Shown here: in pieces, positions 42,311 to 52,208 of the stretch
Layout of the letters: each line of letters starts with the position of its first letter
Numbering within the stretch: position 1 is the first letter of the stretch
NCBI RefSeq assembly: GCF_037652055.1
Contig: NZ_JBBKAH010000004.1
Location: forward strand, 124,001-188,000
Reading direction: 5' to 3'
DNA: 64,000 bases
Source of the DNA: Pelagibius sp037652055
Lineage (GTDB): Bacteria; Pseudomonadota; Alphaproteobacteria; Kiloniellales; Kiloniellaceae
The notes under the pieces: model-generated
The model's input: only the letters and a program-made list of their open reading frames with translations
Told to the model about the DNA's origin: nothing
Database searches by the model: none
Position numbers and translations under genes: made by a program

Positions 42311-43624
42311 ATGATTCCGGCGGCGCGCCTTCAGGCGGTCATAGAAATCCTCGAAGGTCTCGACGACAAGCCGGCCGAGCAGCCCGCCGAGCAGGTGGTG
42401 AACGACTACCTGCGCCAGCGCCGCTACATCGGCTCCAAAGACCGCAGGGCGGTCACCGCGATGACCTATGACGTGCTGCGCCACCGCGCCCGCATCGGCT
42501 GGTGGCTGGAGCATGGGGAGGGCACGGCCGCGTCGCCGCGCCAGCAGCTGCTGGCCTACCTGGCGCTCTGCAGCCGGGAAAATCCGGAGCCCCTCAACCA
42601 GCTCTTCGACGGTTCACGCTATGCGCCGGCGCCCTTGAGCGAGGAGGAGGCGGCCGTGGCCGCGCGGCTGGGCGATCCGGCCCTGCGCGACGCCGCCCCG
42701 CCGGCCTGGGTCGCCAACGAGGTGCCGCAGTGGCTCATGCCGAAGCTGGAAGCGGCCTTCGGTGAGGCCGCCGCCGCCGAAGCCGAGGCGCTGCTGCAGG
42801 AAGCGCCCATCGACCTGCGGGTGAACACCTTGCTGGGCACGCGCGAGACGGCGCGGGCGGCCCTGGCCGAGGAGGGCATCGCCAGTGAGGCGACGCCGCT
42901 GTCGCCGGTGGGCCTGCGCGTCGAAGGCCGCCGCGCGCTGCGCGCCAGCCAGGCCTACACTGCCGGGCTGGTAGAACTGCAGGACGAGGGCTCGCAGCTC
43001 GCCGCGCTGCTCTGCGACGCGCGCCCCGGCATGGCGGTGGCCGACGTCTGCGCCGGCGGCGGCGGCAAGACCCTGGCGCTGGCCGCCGCGATGGAGGGCC
43101 GCGGGCGCCTGCTGGCGATGGATGTGGAGCAGGCGCGCCTCGACCGCAGCGCCTTACGGCTGAAGCGCGCCGGCGCCGCTTTCGTCGAGCGCCGCGCGGC
43201 CAAGGATCTTTCCGCCGACACGTCTTTGCACGGCGCCTTCGACCGCGTGCTGGTGGACGCGCCCTGCAGTGGCACCGGCGCCTGGCGGCGCCATCCCGAT
43301 GCGCGCTGGCGTCTGACCCCGGACGACCTGGAGAGCTACACGATCCTGCAGCGCGAGGTGCTGCTGAAGGCGGCGGCGCTGGTGAAGCCGGGCGGGCGGC
43401 TCATCTACGTCACCTGCTCGCTACTGCCGGAAGAGAACCGGGTGCAGGCGGACGCCTTCCTATCGGAGGTGCCGGGCTTTGCCGTGCTGCCGGCCGAGGC
43501 GGTCTGGCAACAGGTATTGAGCGTGCCCTATCCCGGCGGCGCGCCTTACCTGACCCTGACCCCCGCGCGCCACGGCACCGACGGGTTCTTCGTCGCCCTC
43601 TTCGAGCGGGAGACTGCCGCATGA
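42311..43624 (+). CDS. 16S rRNA m5C methyltransferase, RsmB family
   Basis: A 437-aa Fmu/RsmB-type enzyme. The N-terminal NusB-like RNA-binding helices (LQAVIEILEGLDD, YIGSKDRRAVTAMTYDVLRH) precede the Rossmann methyltransferase: QDEGSQLAALLCDARPGM, VADVCAGGGGKTLALAAAM, MDVEQARLDRSALRLKRAGA. The two catalytic cysteines lie in VDAPCSGTGAWRRHPD (~318) and YVTCSLLPEEN (~368). RsmB methylates C967 of 16S rRNA; the presence of the NusB-like domain supports RsmB over RsmF, but specificity is by homology only. Its last bases overlap the GNAT start (ATGA). Confidence 0.9.
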   Translation: MIPAARLQAVIEILEGLDDKPAEQPAEQVVNDYLRQRRYIGSKDRRAVTAMTYDVLRHRARIGWWLEHGEGTAASPRQQLLAYLALCSRENPEPLNQLFDGSRYAPAPLSEEEAAVAARLGDPALRDAAPPAWVANEVPQWLMPKLEAAFGEAAAAEAEALLQEAPIDLRVNTLLGTRETARAALAEEGIASEATPLSPVGLRVEGRRALRASQAYTAGLVELQDEGSQLAALLCDARPGMAVADVCAGGGGKTLALAAAMEGRGRLLAMDVEQARLDRSALRLKRAGAAFVERRAAKDLSADTSLHGAFDRVLVDAPCSGTGAWRRHPDARWRLTPDDLESYTILQREVLLKAAALVKPGGRLIYVTCSLLPEENRVQADAFLSEVPGFAVLPAEAVWQQVLSVPYPGGAPYLTLTPARHGTDGFFVALFERETAA

Positions 43625-44163
43625 GCGAACTCGTGGTCTTGCGCCCGGCACTGCCGCGCGATGCCGACGCGATCGCCCGTGTCCACGTGGAGACCTGGCA
43701 GAGCGCCTACGCCGGCCTGGTGCCGGCCGACTATCTGGCGCGCATGAGCGTGGCGCGCTCCTCGCCGCAGTGGCACCGCGCCGCCGCCCGCGCCGAGAAA
43801 GGCAACGACCTGGTGGTCGCGGAAATCGACGAGGAAGTTGTCGGCTTTGTCTCCTTCGGGCCGACGCGCACGCCCGAGATTCCCTACAGCGGCGAGGTCT
43901 ACGCCCTCTATGTCGCCATCGACTGGCAGGGCGAGGGCCTCGGCCGCCGCCTGCTGGCGACCGCGCTGGAGGCGCTGGCCAAGGAAGGCCACCGCGGCGC
44001 CATGGTCTGGGTGCTGGCCGCCAACCCGGCGCGTTTCTTCTATGAGGCGATGGGCGGCGAACGCGCCGGCGAGCGCAGGGAGGCCTTCGCCGGGACCGAC
44101 CTGGAAGAACTGGCTTACGGCTGGCCGGACCTCGAGTCCTGGCTGGCGCAGTGCGGAGGCTGA
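43621..44163 (+). CDS. GNAT family N-acetyltransferase
   Basis: A 180-aa GCN5-related acetyltransferase. It starts LRPALPRDADAIARVHVETW and has QSAYAGLVPADYLARMS, a feature of the YhbS/RimI-like acetyltransferases seen near guaA. The acetyl-CoA binding motif A is YALYVAIDWQGEGLGRRLLA (Q/R-x-x-G-x-G/A form) and motif B is GAMVWVLAANPARFFYEAMG. It transfers acetyl from acetyl-CoA to an amine; the substrate is unknown. The start ATG overlaps the rsmB stop by 4 nt, indicating coupling. It is followed by guaA after 87 nt. Confidence 0.9.
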   Translation: MSELVVLRPALPRDADAIARVHVETWQSAYAGLVPADYLARMSVARSSPQWHRAAARAEKGNDLVVAEIDEEVVGFVSFGPTRTPEIPYSGEVYALYVAIDWQGEGLGRRLLATALEALAKEGHRGAMVWVLAANPARFFYEAMGGERAGERREAFAGTDLEELAYGWPDLESWLAQCGG

Positions 44164-44250
44164 GGCGATGACGCCAGGCTTGGCAGGCGATCCGCGCGGC
44201 AACGAAACACAACGGTAAAATCTCGGGCGCGATCAGGACGGAAAGACCGC

Positions 44251-45798
<1,548 letters not shown>

Positions 45799-46060
45799 GG
45801 GGCTTGATGTCAGGTCACATCTGGTCGGGTGCTTTTTGAAGTCTATTGCACTCGACGAATAGTGGGGAACGCATGGCGGAGTTCATTGCGAAATCAATCG
45901 CCAAATTCTCGGGGCGATCTGCCAAGCGATAACGCTCGAACCAACGTTTGCGTAGTGTTTTAGAGTGTAGGTGCGCTATAGTGTTATTCAATCCGATATG
46001 CTTGTCTGAAGTCAACCGACTTGGTATCCCGGAAAACTGAACAATATCTAGAGGAAGCTT

Positions 46061-47095
46061 ATGTCGAGTTACGCATTTTGGAACAACAAGGGCGGGGTCG
46101 GGAAAAGCTTCCTCGGCTTTATTGCATCAACTGAATATGCACATACGCACCCTGATGCAGATGTTTACGTGATTGATCTTTGCCCGCAAGGAAATATATC
46201 TGAGACTCTTTTGGGGGGATTTGATATAGACGCCAAAGCTTTGCGGACGTTAACCGAAGCAAATCCGCGATGCACCATAGCAGGGTATATCGAGGAAAGG
46301 CTTAGTAGTCCGTTTCGAATGATTTCAGATGTGGGAAAATACGTCAGTCGTCCGAGCGACTTCAACAATAATATACCTGAAAACTTGTTTCTTTTATGTG
46401 GGGATAATCTTCTTGAAATTCTTTCGGAGGCTATTCGTCAAACCTCACAGCTTGCCGTTCCGTTTGACGCTTGGAAACAGGTGATCTCTTGGATTGCCGA
46501 CTTGGTTAAAGAGTTGAGGTTGCGCAGTGGCGATAGGGACGCGATGTTCATTATCGACCTCAATCCAAGTTTTGCGATCTACACTCAGCTCGGATTGGTG
46601 GCTGCGGATAATGTGATTGTACCATTCACCGCAGACGACAGTTCAAGAAGGGCTATAGAAAATGTAATCGCGCTTCTTTTTGGTGTTGGAGACAAGCATA
46701 CGCAGGTTTATGCGAAGATCAGTTTCTCCAAGAAAGCTAAGGAAGAGGGTGTGGTTCAGCCTCGGCTTCACACCTTCGTTTCTAACAGAGTTACCTTATA
46801 CGACGGAAAGCCGAGCAAAGCCTTTAAGGTAGTGAATGAGCGTGTCCAGGCCACGGTCGATCGTATTCATGAGAAACACCGTTCCTTCTACGCCATACCG
46901 AAAGAGAAACCTAGTTCGGCTTTTGTTCAGGTTCCGGACTATCACGGTGCTTGCGTTTATGTCGCGACGACTGGAACGCCACTTCATAAGGTCACTCCCG
47001 GTCCGAAGAATCTCGATGGCGAGCGAATTCAGCTAAACCAAGACCCGCTGGATCGATATAAGGCTGCGCTAAGGGAATTCGTGGATAGGCTGTAA
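46061..47095 (+). CDS. ParA/MinD-like P-loop ATPase
   Basis: A 344-aa protein. It opens with the deviant Walker A of ParA-type ATPases (FWNNKGGVGKSFLGFIAS), then VYVIDLCPQGNISETLLGG (Walker A' with D-x-x-P-Q-G-N) and MFIIDLNPSFAIYTQLGLVA (switch II region), then VIVPFTADDSSRRAIENVIA. This is the pattern of dimerising ParA/Soj ATPases. No ParB or parS-like gene is adjacent, so plasmid partition is unlikely. The start follows GAGGAAGC. The next gene overlaps by one base (TAATG), so the two proteins are translationally coupled and probably act together. Codon use differs from the flanking core genes. Confidence 0.82.
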   Translation: MSSYAFWNNKGGVGKSFLGFIASTEYAHTHPDADVYVIDLCPQGNISETLLGGFDIDAKALRTLTEANPRCTIAGYIEERLSSPFRMISDVGKYVSRPSDFNNNIPENLFLLCGDNLLEILSEAIRQTSQLAVPFDAWKQVISWIADLVKELRLRSGDRDAMFIIDLNPSFAIYTQLGLVAADNVIVPFTADDSSRRAIENVIALLFGVGDKHTQVYAKISFSKKAKEEGVVQPRLHTFVSNRVTLYDGKPSKAFKVVNERVQATVDRIHEKHRSFYAIPKEKPSSAFVQVPDYHGACVYVATTGTPLHKVTPGPKNLDGERIQLNQDPLDRYKAALREFVDRL

Positions 47096-47700
47096 TGAAG
47101 AGTCAGTCCTTAGTGCAGTTTGCTAGTGGGCTTGCGTCTGGAAGACGAATTCAGGAAGCTGCCGGTGATCCTCGGCTCAGACCCATTCCACATGAAAAGA
47201 AGCGTGGCTTCCTTCATGCATCCCTCGCTGCGTATGTGGCGTCCTGGGATAGCTATTTGAATAATGTTGTCCGTGAATTTTGTGCGGGAATCAGAAAGCC
47301 ACTGGATCCGGAATATTCACAGGTTCACGGAAGTTTAGAGGTGTTTGTTGAAAGGAGCTTGAAGCGGTTCAATACGCCGAATTCGAACAATTCCAGAGTT
47401 CTCCTTGTTGATTGTACCGGATATGATCCCATTAACGACTGGAAGTGGCCAAAGGCGGGGTTGAATGCCACTGAGGCGAGGGATTTTCTGGATCAAATCC
47501 TAAAGGTGAGGCATAGCTTCGCCCACGGTTTTGCAATTCCATCATACGACTGGACAACGACGCCAAGTGGCGACAGAAGGCTGGACGCAAGGAGCCTCAA
47601 ACGAATTGACGCTTTCTTAATGCATCTGGCTAAAGCAACGGACATGGGACTAGCGGAGTACGCTAGAGGAGTCTATCCGAGTGCGGGCATTTGGACCTGA
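47095..47700 (+). CDS. HEPN-domain protein (RiboL-PSP-HEPN-like), putative ribonuclease
   Basis: A 201-aa, mostly helical protein. The segment ARDFLDQILKVRHSFAHGFA contains R139-x4-H144, the catalytic R-x4-6-H motif of HEPN RNases, in the LxxIxxxRxxxAHG context typical of RiboL-PSP/MAE_28990-type HEPN proteins. The N-terminal helices (FLHASLAAYVASWDSYLNNV) match the first HEPN helix. No signal peptide. The start ATG overlaps the ATPase stop (TAATG). HEPN proteins usually act as toxins or anti-phage effectors cleaving RNA, and the partner normally controls them. An ATPase-HEPN pair with this ParA-type partner is not one I recognise. Confidence 0.75.
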   Translation: MKSQSLVQFASGLASGRRIQEAAGDPRLRPIPHEKKRGFLHASLAAYVASWDSYLNNVVREFCAGIRKPLDPEYSQVHGSLEVFVERSLKRFNTPNSNNSRVLLVDCTGYDPINDWKWPKAGLNATEARDFLDQILKVRHSFAHGFAIPSYDWTTTPSGDRRLDARSLKRIDAFLMHLAKATDMGLAEYARGVYPSAGIWT

Positions 47701-47786
47701 TTTCTTGAGGAAGGCTGTGGCGGAATTTGAGATGCGGTAGTTCGTTCTTTCTCGATTTCTGTCTCATTGTTCCGTTGTGGGTGTTG

Positions 47787-47809
47787 ACGATTGAGTGGGA
47801 GTAGGAGGC
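47787..47809 (+). repeat. att-like direct repeat, distal copy of the guaA 3' end
   Basis: It matches 45781-45803 at 21 of 23 positions (including GAGTGGGAGTAGG). It is located 87 bp after the HEPN gene and defines the right edge of the islet. Confidence 0.8.
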
Positions 47810-47903
47810 GAGGGCGTTCCGGTGATAGGCGCCCTTGCGAAGCGACGGACTTTCCTGGAGGCTGCGACCTTTCGTAACGGTTGAACCGCCAGGGGGACTC
47901 TTC

Positions 47904-48296
47904 ATGCCGCAGTACACCGCGCTCGTCACGCTGCTCGCCGTCTTGTTCTACGTCTTCCTCGGGACCCGCGTGGCGGCGGCGCACGGGAAATTCGGCGTGA
48001 AGCTGCCGGCCGTGACGGGCCATCCCGAGTTCGAACGCGTTCACCGCATTCACATGAACACGCTGGAGTGGATGCCGATCTTCCTGCCGACGCTGTGGCT
48101 CTGCGCGGTTTATCTGAACGACATCGCCGCGGCAGCGCTCGGGCTCGTCTGGATCGGCGGGCGCATTCTCTATTATGCCGGCTACCGCAAGGCGGTGGAG
48201 AAGCGCACGCCGGGCTTCCTCATCCAGGCCGTCGTCTGCGTGGTGCTGCTGATCGGCGCGCTCGCCGGGATCTTCATGCAATGGTCAGGCGGCTGA
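47904..48296 (+). CDS. MAPEG family membrane protein
   Basis: A 130-aa protein with four hydrophobic helices: YTALVTLLAVLFYVFLGTRV, TLEWMPIFLPTLWLCAVYL, IAAAALGLVWIGGRILYYAG and IQAVVCVVLLIGALAGIFM. The segment GHPEFERVHRIHMNTLEWMP is the family signature, with glutathione-contacting Arg/His/Asn-type residues. MAPEG enzymes are trimeric inner-membrane glutathione transferases or peroxidases, often detoxifying lipid peroxides. ATG 47904 has AGGGGG upstream. It was presumably the gene next to guaA before the islet inserted. Confidence 0.88.
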   Translation: MPQYTALVTLLAVLFYVFLGTRVAAAHGKFGVKLPAVTGHPEFERVHRIHMNTLEWMPIFLPTLWLCAVYLNDIAAAALGLVWIGGRILYYAGYRKAVEKRTPGFLIQAVVCVVLLIGALAGIFMQWSGG

Positions 48297-48357
48297 ACGG
48301 CGGCACAGCGTAGAGTGATCGCAGGATGTGGGCGAGGGATCGCCTGGCGCTATGCCG

Positions 48358-48540
48358 CACACCCCGCTGTCGTCCCGGGGCTTGACCCCGGGACCCAATG
48401 CCGTTGGCGTGCGGTGATTCCCAGATCTGTTGGCTTCTGTGCCCGCTGCAAGCGCCCCACGTATCTGCTTAGCCTGCGTGCCGTGCGGCCCGGGCAATGG
48501 GTCCCGGCATCAAGTGCCGGGACGACAGCGGAGTGTGTGA
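48358..48540. repeat. ~180-bp palindromic intergenic repeat (MITE-like)
   Basis: The left arm 48358-48403 and the right arm 48490-48540 form a long imperfect inverted repeat. Shared blocks include CGCTGTCGTCCCGG and its complement, and GGGACCCAATGCCG against CGGGCAATGGGTCCC. Each arm itself contains a smaller hairpin (CCCGGGGCTTGACCCCGGG and CCCGGCATCAAGTGCCGGG). Repeats of this sort are scattered between genes in many Rhodospirillales and relatives. It lies between convergent MAPEG and msrA genes and may act as a bidirectional terminator or RNA-processing element. Confidence 0.7.
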
Positions 48541-48554
48541 GGACCTAGCGCCCG

Positions 48555-49061
48555 CTACTCCGCCGCACTCCTCTTCGGCAGCACCCAGTCCTTGCGCGGG
48601 AAGTGGCAGGTGTAGCCGTTCGGGATGCGCTGCAGGTAGTCCTGGTGCTCCGGCTCGGCCTCCCAGAAGTCGCCGACCGGCTCCACCTCGGTGACCACCT
48701 TGCCGGGCCAGAGGCCGGAGGCGTTCACGTCGGCGATGGTGTTCTCGGCGACGCGCTTCTGGTCTTCGTTCTCGTAGTAGATCGCCGAGCGGTAGGAGAG
48801 GCCGACATCGTTGCCCTGGCGGTTCTTGGTGGTCGGGTCGTGGATCTGGAAGAACACCTCCAGCAGGCGCCGGTAGCTGATCTTCTGCGGGTCGAAGACG
48901 ATCTCGATCGCTTCGGCATGGGTGCCGTGGTTGCGGTAGGTGGCGTTGGGCACGTCGCCGCCGCTGTAGCCGACACGGGTCTTGAGGACGCCGGGCAGCC
49001 TGCGGATGAGGTCCTGCATGCCCCAGAAGCAGCCACCGGCCAGAACAGCGCGCTCGGTCAT
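48555..49061 (-). CDS. msrA: Peptide methionine-S-sulfoxide reductase
   Basis: A 168-aa MsrA. The catalytic motif is AGGCFWGMQD with C11. Next come TRVGYSGGDVPNATYRNHGT, AEAIEIVFDPQKISYRRLLE, FFQIHDPTTKNRQGNDVGLS and YRSAIYYENEDQKRVAE. C-terminally, EAEPEHQDYLQRIPNGYTCH matches the family, with a cysteine that may serve in recycling. It reduces the S-epimer of methionine sulfoxide using thioredoxin. No leader peptide, so it is cytosolic. It appears monocistronic, convergent with the MAPEG gene across the palindromic repeat. Confidence 0.95.
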   Translation of the reverse strand: MTERAVLAGGCFWGMQDLIRRLPGVLKTRVGYSGGDVPNATYRNHGTHAEAIEIVFDPQKISYRRLLEVFFQIHDPTTKNRQGNDVGLSYRSAIYYENEDQKRVAENTIADVNASGLWPGKVVTEVEPVGDFWEAEPEHQDYLQRIPNGYTCHFPRKDWVLPKRSAAE

Positions 49062-49226
49062 TCGAATGTCTCCTTTTGCGGTCTTGCCCCCGGAATATGG
49101 TGCCGGGCGGTGGCCTTTGCCAAGGCCGGGTCGACGTCGGACCGGTAACAGTCGCGCGATCAGGGGGTGGGGCCACCCGCCGGGCCGCCGGCCGGGTCCG
49201 TACCGGCCTGCCTAGTCCCGCCAGCA

Positions 49227-50216
49227 TCACAGGGACACGACAACCTTGCCGAACTGCTGGTTCGATTCAAGGAAGCGGTGCGCGTCGACGATCTGCTCGA
49301 AGGGGAAGGTCCGGGCGATGACCGGCTGCAGCGCCCCTGAGCGCAGGCCGTCCAGAACGAAGGCCTTGGCGGCCGCCAGGCGGGCCGGGTCGCCGGTGAT
49401 CTCGTGGACGACGTAGCCGCGCAACGTCAGGGACTTGCTCAGCACTTTGAACAGCGGGAAGGGGGTTGGCTCCGCGCTGAGGGCGCCGTATTCGATGAGG
49501 AGTCCGCCGCGCGCCATGGCCGCCGTCAGCGGCTCGAAGATCGGGCCGCCGATCGGGTCGAAGACCACCTGCACGCCGGCCGGGTCGGCGATCGCCTTCA
49601 GCCGGCCTTCCAGGTCCTCTTCCGCCGCGGCGATGACATGGGCCGCGCCGGCATCCAGCAGAGCCTGCTTCTTGGCCGAACTGCGCGTGACGGCAATCGT
49701 CGTGGCGCCGACGCTGTTGGCGATCTGGATCGCGGCCAGTCCCACGCTGCTGGAGGCCGCGGTGATGACGACAAAGGTCGCCCGGCGGATCGCGGCAATG
49801 TCGATCAGGGCGCCGTAGGCGGTGACATACTGCATCCAGACTGCCGCGGCCTGCTCCCAGCTCAGCGAGGCGGGGTGCTTCACGACATGGGCGCTGGGGA
49901 AGCTGGCCAGTTCACCATAGGCCGGCCATTGCAGCATCGAGAGCGGCGGGATGACGCTGACCGCATCGCCGCGCGCGAGGCCGTCCACGCCCTCGCCGAG
50001 CGCCTCGACGGTCCCGGCAGCCTCGAAGCCCAGGCCCGCCGGGAAGCTCGGCGTTTCGAGATAGTGCCCCGCGCGCATCATGGCTTCCGCCCGGTTCAGA
50101 CCCAGGGCCTTCACGCGGATCTGAACCTCGCCGCGGCCGGGGGGCGGCAGATCGACGTCCTCGATCCGCAGGACCTCGGGACCGCCATGCTCATGGAAGC
50201 GAACGACTCTTGCCAT
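49227..50216 (-). CDS. NADPH:quinone reductase-like zinc-less MDR oxidoreductase
   Basis: A 329-aa MDR protein: VVRFHEHGGPEVLRIEDVDL (quinone oxidoreductase-type start), VKALGLNRAEAMMRAGHY, PAGLGFEAAGTVEALGEGVD, and the cofactor motif VVITAASSSVGLAAIQIANS, then IAVTRSSAKKQALLDAGAAH. It lacks structural and catalytic zinc ligands. By family it reduces quinones or enones with NADPH. It is divergent from the LysR gene at 50322 with a 105-bp shared promoter region, so that regulator probably controls it. Start ATG 50216. Confidence 0.9.
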   Translation of the reverse strand: MARVVRFHEHGGPEVLRIEDVDLPPPGRGEVQIRVKALGLNRAEAMMRAGHYLETPSFPAGLGFEAAGTVEALGEGVDGLARGDAVSVIPPLSMLQWPAYGELASFPSAHVVKHPASLSWEQAAAVWMQYVTAYGALIDIAAIRRATFVVITAASSSVGLAAIQIANSVGATTIAVTRSSAKKQALLDAGAAHVIAAAEEDLEGRLKAIADPAGVQVVFDPIGGPIFEPLTAAMARGGLLIEYGALSAEPTPFPLFKVLSKSLTLRGYVVHEITGDPARLAAAKAFVLDGLRSGALQPVIARTFPFEQIVDAHRFLESNQQFGKVVVSL

Positions 50217-50321
50217 CTGCTGCTAACTCCAAAATGATTGAATGGAATAAGCAGTAGAGTGCGCTATGACCGCAATAAATGGCCGCTTTGGCAGAAGAGT
50301 AGAAACTCAGGGTTTTTAATC

Positions 50322-51221
50322 ATGGATCGTCTGACCAGCATGGCCGTCTTCGTGAAGGTGGTGGATCTCGGCTCCTTCACGGCCGCCGCCGACGCCCTGG
50401 ACCTCTCCGGACCGATGGTCGGAAAGCACGTCCGCTTCCTCGAAGAGCGCCTGGGCGTCCAGCTCATCCACCGCACTACGCGGCGCCAGAGCCTGACGGA
50501 AGTCGGGCGGGCCTACTATGACCGCTGCCGGGCGGTCCTCGCCGAGGCAGAGGCGGCGGACGCGCTGGCCGCCGACCAGCTGAGCGAACCGCGCGGCCGG
50601 CTGCGCGTCACCGCGCCGGTGCACTTCGGCCGGCGCTGTGTCGCGCCCGTGCTGCTGGACCTGGCGGCGCGCTATCCATCGCTCGAGCTTGATCTGTCGT
50701 TCGGCGACCGGCTCATGGATCTTGCGGAAGACGGCTTCGACCTTGCCGTGCGCACGGGCGAACTGGACGGCGGATCAGGAATGATCACGCGCCGCGTTGC
50801 GCGTCAGCGCATGATCGTCTGTGCGGCGCCCGAGTACCTCGCACGGTATGGCCGTCCGCAGGCGGTCGGCGATCTCGGTGCACACCGGGCGATCGTCTAT
50901 CGCCGCTCCGGCCGTGTGCGTCCCTGGCTGTTTCCACAAACCGACCGCAGCACCTTGGAAGTCGCGCCGTCCCACCGCTTCCGGTTCGACGACCTGGAAG
51001 CCATCGCCGATGCGGCGGCAGGCGGCGTCGGAATTGCCTGGCTGCCGCGGTGGCTGGTCCGCGAACGCCTCGAGGCCGGCAGTCTGGTGGACCTGCTCCC
51101 GGACCAGGCGGGGTTCTTTTACGACTGCCATGCCTTGTGGTTGCCAGGTCCCCAAATGCCGCTGAAGGTGCGCCTGGCGGTGGACGCACTGGCAGCGGCG
51201 CTGCCCCGCTTCATGCAATGA
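50322..51221 (+). CDS. LysR family transcriptional regulator (oxidoreductase-linked)
   Basis: A 299-aa LTTR: MDRLTSMAVFVKVVDLGSFT, AAADALDLSGPMVGKHVRFL (recognition helix), EERLGVQLIHRTTRRQSLTE, then a PBP2-like effector domain (RVTAPVHFGRRCVAPVLLDL, SFGDRLMDLAEDGFDLAVRT, ITRRVARQRMIVCAAPEYLA). The DRL-M/F...V start and the APVxFGR motif place it in the subgroup that regulates divergent oxidoreductases. ATG 50322 is chosen because it begins the conserved DNA-binding domain; an in-frame extension to 50238 lacks family similarity. Confidence 0.93.
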   Translation: MDRLTSMAVFVKVVDLGSFTAAADALDLSGPMVGKHVRFLEERLGVQLIHRTTRRQSLTEVGRAYYDRCRAVLAEAEAADALAADQLSEPRGRLRVTAPVHFGRRCVAPVLLDLAARYPSLELDLSFGDRLMDLAEDGFDLAVRTGELDGGSGMITRRVARQRMIVCAAPEYLARYGRPQAVGDLGAHRAIVYRRSGRVRPWLFPQTDRSTLEVAPSHRFRFDDLEAIADAAAGGVGIAWLPRWLVRERLEAGSLVDLLPDQAGFFYDCHALWLPGPQMPLKVRLAVDALAAALPRFMQ

Positions 51222-51403
51222 CGGCGAGGCGCCCTATGGTGCTGCGCGCAGCGCCCTCGCGCGGCCCAAATTTTCGTGATCCGATGTGATCGGAACGTTC
51301 CAGATCGCCTCCGGCCTGATCCCCATATGACCACCGTGCTGCCGCCCCCGGGAAAGTTCACCAGTGTCCCGGCGACCGGCATGGCCCTATGTGGAGAAAA
51401 CCG

Positions 51404-52192
51404 ATGAAGCTCTCGTGGATCCGTCCCCTCATTGTCGCCTCTCTGCTCATTACCGCTGCGTCTGTCGCCGCGGCGCAGGCGGCAGGCCAGACCCCTGCCA
51501 CGGCCGCCGCCGGGCCGGTCAAAAACGTCGTCCTGGTGCATGGTGCCTGGGCAGACGGCTCCAGCTGGAACAAGGTCATTCCCATCCTGCAGGCCGCCGG
51601 CCTGCATGTCACCTCTGTGCAGAACCCGCTGACCTCGCTCCCCGATGCGGCGGCGGCGGCGCGCCGCGCGCTTGCGCAGCAGGACGGCCCGACAGTGCTG
51701 GTCGGCCATTCCTGGAGCGGCACCCTGGTCAGCGAGGTGGGAACCGATCCGAAGGTCGCCGCGCTCGTCTATGTCGCCGCGCGGGCGCCCGATGCGGGTG
51801 AAGACTTCGTCGCGCTGTCCAAGCAGTTCCCGACCATGCCGGTGCGCGCGGGCGTTCAGACCTATGACGGCTTCACCACGCTTTCGGAAGAGGCCTTCGT
51901 GAACTACTTCGCCAACGGTGTGCCGGAGAAGGAGGCGAAGGTCCTTTTCGCCGAGCAGCAGCCGACCGCGGCCTCGCTGTTCGGCGACCGCACCACGGCT
52001 GCCGCCTGGCGTTCGAAGCCGAGCTACTACGCCGTGTCGAGCGACGACATGACGATCTCGCCTGATCTGGAGCGGTTTCTCGCCAAGCGCATGAAGGCCA
52101 AGACGATCGAAGTCGCTGCCGGCCACCTGTCGATGGTCTCCCACCCGCAGGAGATCGCGAACCTGATCCTGGAAGCCGCCGGCCGCCGGTAG
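51404..52192 (+). CDS. Secreted alpha/beta hydrolase
   Basis: A 262-aa protein with a signal peptide (PLIVASLLITAASVAAAQAA). The hydrolase core is NVVLVHGAWADGSSWNKVIP (oxyanion-hole HG), the nucleophile elbow LVGHSWSGTLVSEV with the serine in GHSWSG, and the catalytic His in VAAGHLSMVSHPQEIANLIL. It matches the common cluster of EstA/salicylate-esterase-like small hydrolases. ATG 51404 has GTGGAG at 8 nt. Substrate unknown; probably a short-chain ester in the periplasm. It is 182 nt after the LysR gene on the same strand and convergent with the racemase-family gene. Confidence 0.88.
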   Translation: MKLSWIRPLIVASLLITAASVAAAQAAGQTPATAAAGPVKNVVLVHGAWADGSSWNKVIPILQAAGLHVTSVQNPLTSLPDAAAAARRALAQQDGPTVLVGHSWSGTLVSEVGTDPKVAALVYVAARAPDAGEDFVALSKQFPTMPVRAGVQTYDGFTTLSEEAFVNYFANGVPEKEAKVLFAEQQPTAASLFGDRTTAAAWRSKPSYYAVSSDDMTISPDLERFLAKRMKAKTIEVAAGHLSMVSHPQEIANLILEAAGRR

Positions 52193-52208
52193 TCGCGGCC
52201 GGAGCCAG

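Larger units (their letters stand above)
45804..47809. mobile_element. 2-kb genomic islet at the guaA 3' end
   Basis: It is flanked by the direct repeat of the guaA end (45781-45803 and 47787-47809) and is clearly AT-richer than both sides. It has only two overlapping genes (ATPase and HEPN protein) and no integrase of its own, so it was probably mobilised in trans or has lost the recombinase. Native DNA resumes directly after the right repeat with the MAPEG gene upstream region. Confidence 0.75.

Noticed and set aside
40507..42312. Minus-strand frame extending the host-attachment gene across guaB
   Set aside because: It is antisense to guaB. The real gene starts at 40506 behind GGGGA and its family similarity begins exactly there.
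45960..46060. Promoter for the ParA/HEPN islet based on a TATAGT hexamer at 45977
   Set aside because: The only -35-like hexamer (TTGCGT) is 23 nt away, too far for a standard sigma-70 promoter.
46061..47095. ParA-like gene as part of a plasmid partition or replication module
   Set aside because: No ParB, parS-like repeats or replication initiator occur, and the gene is coupled to a HEPN protein instead.
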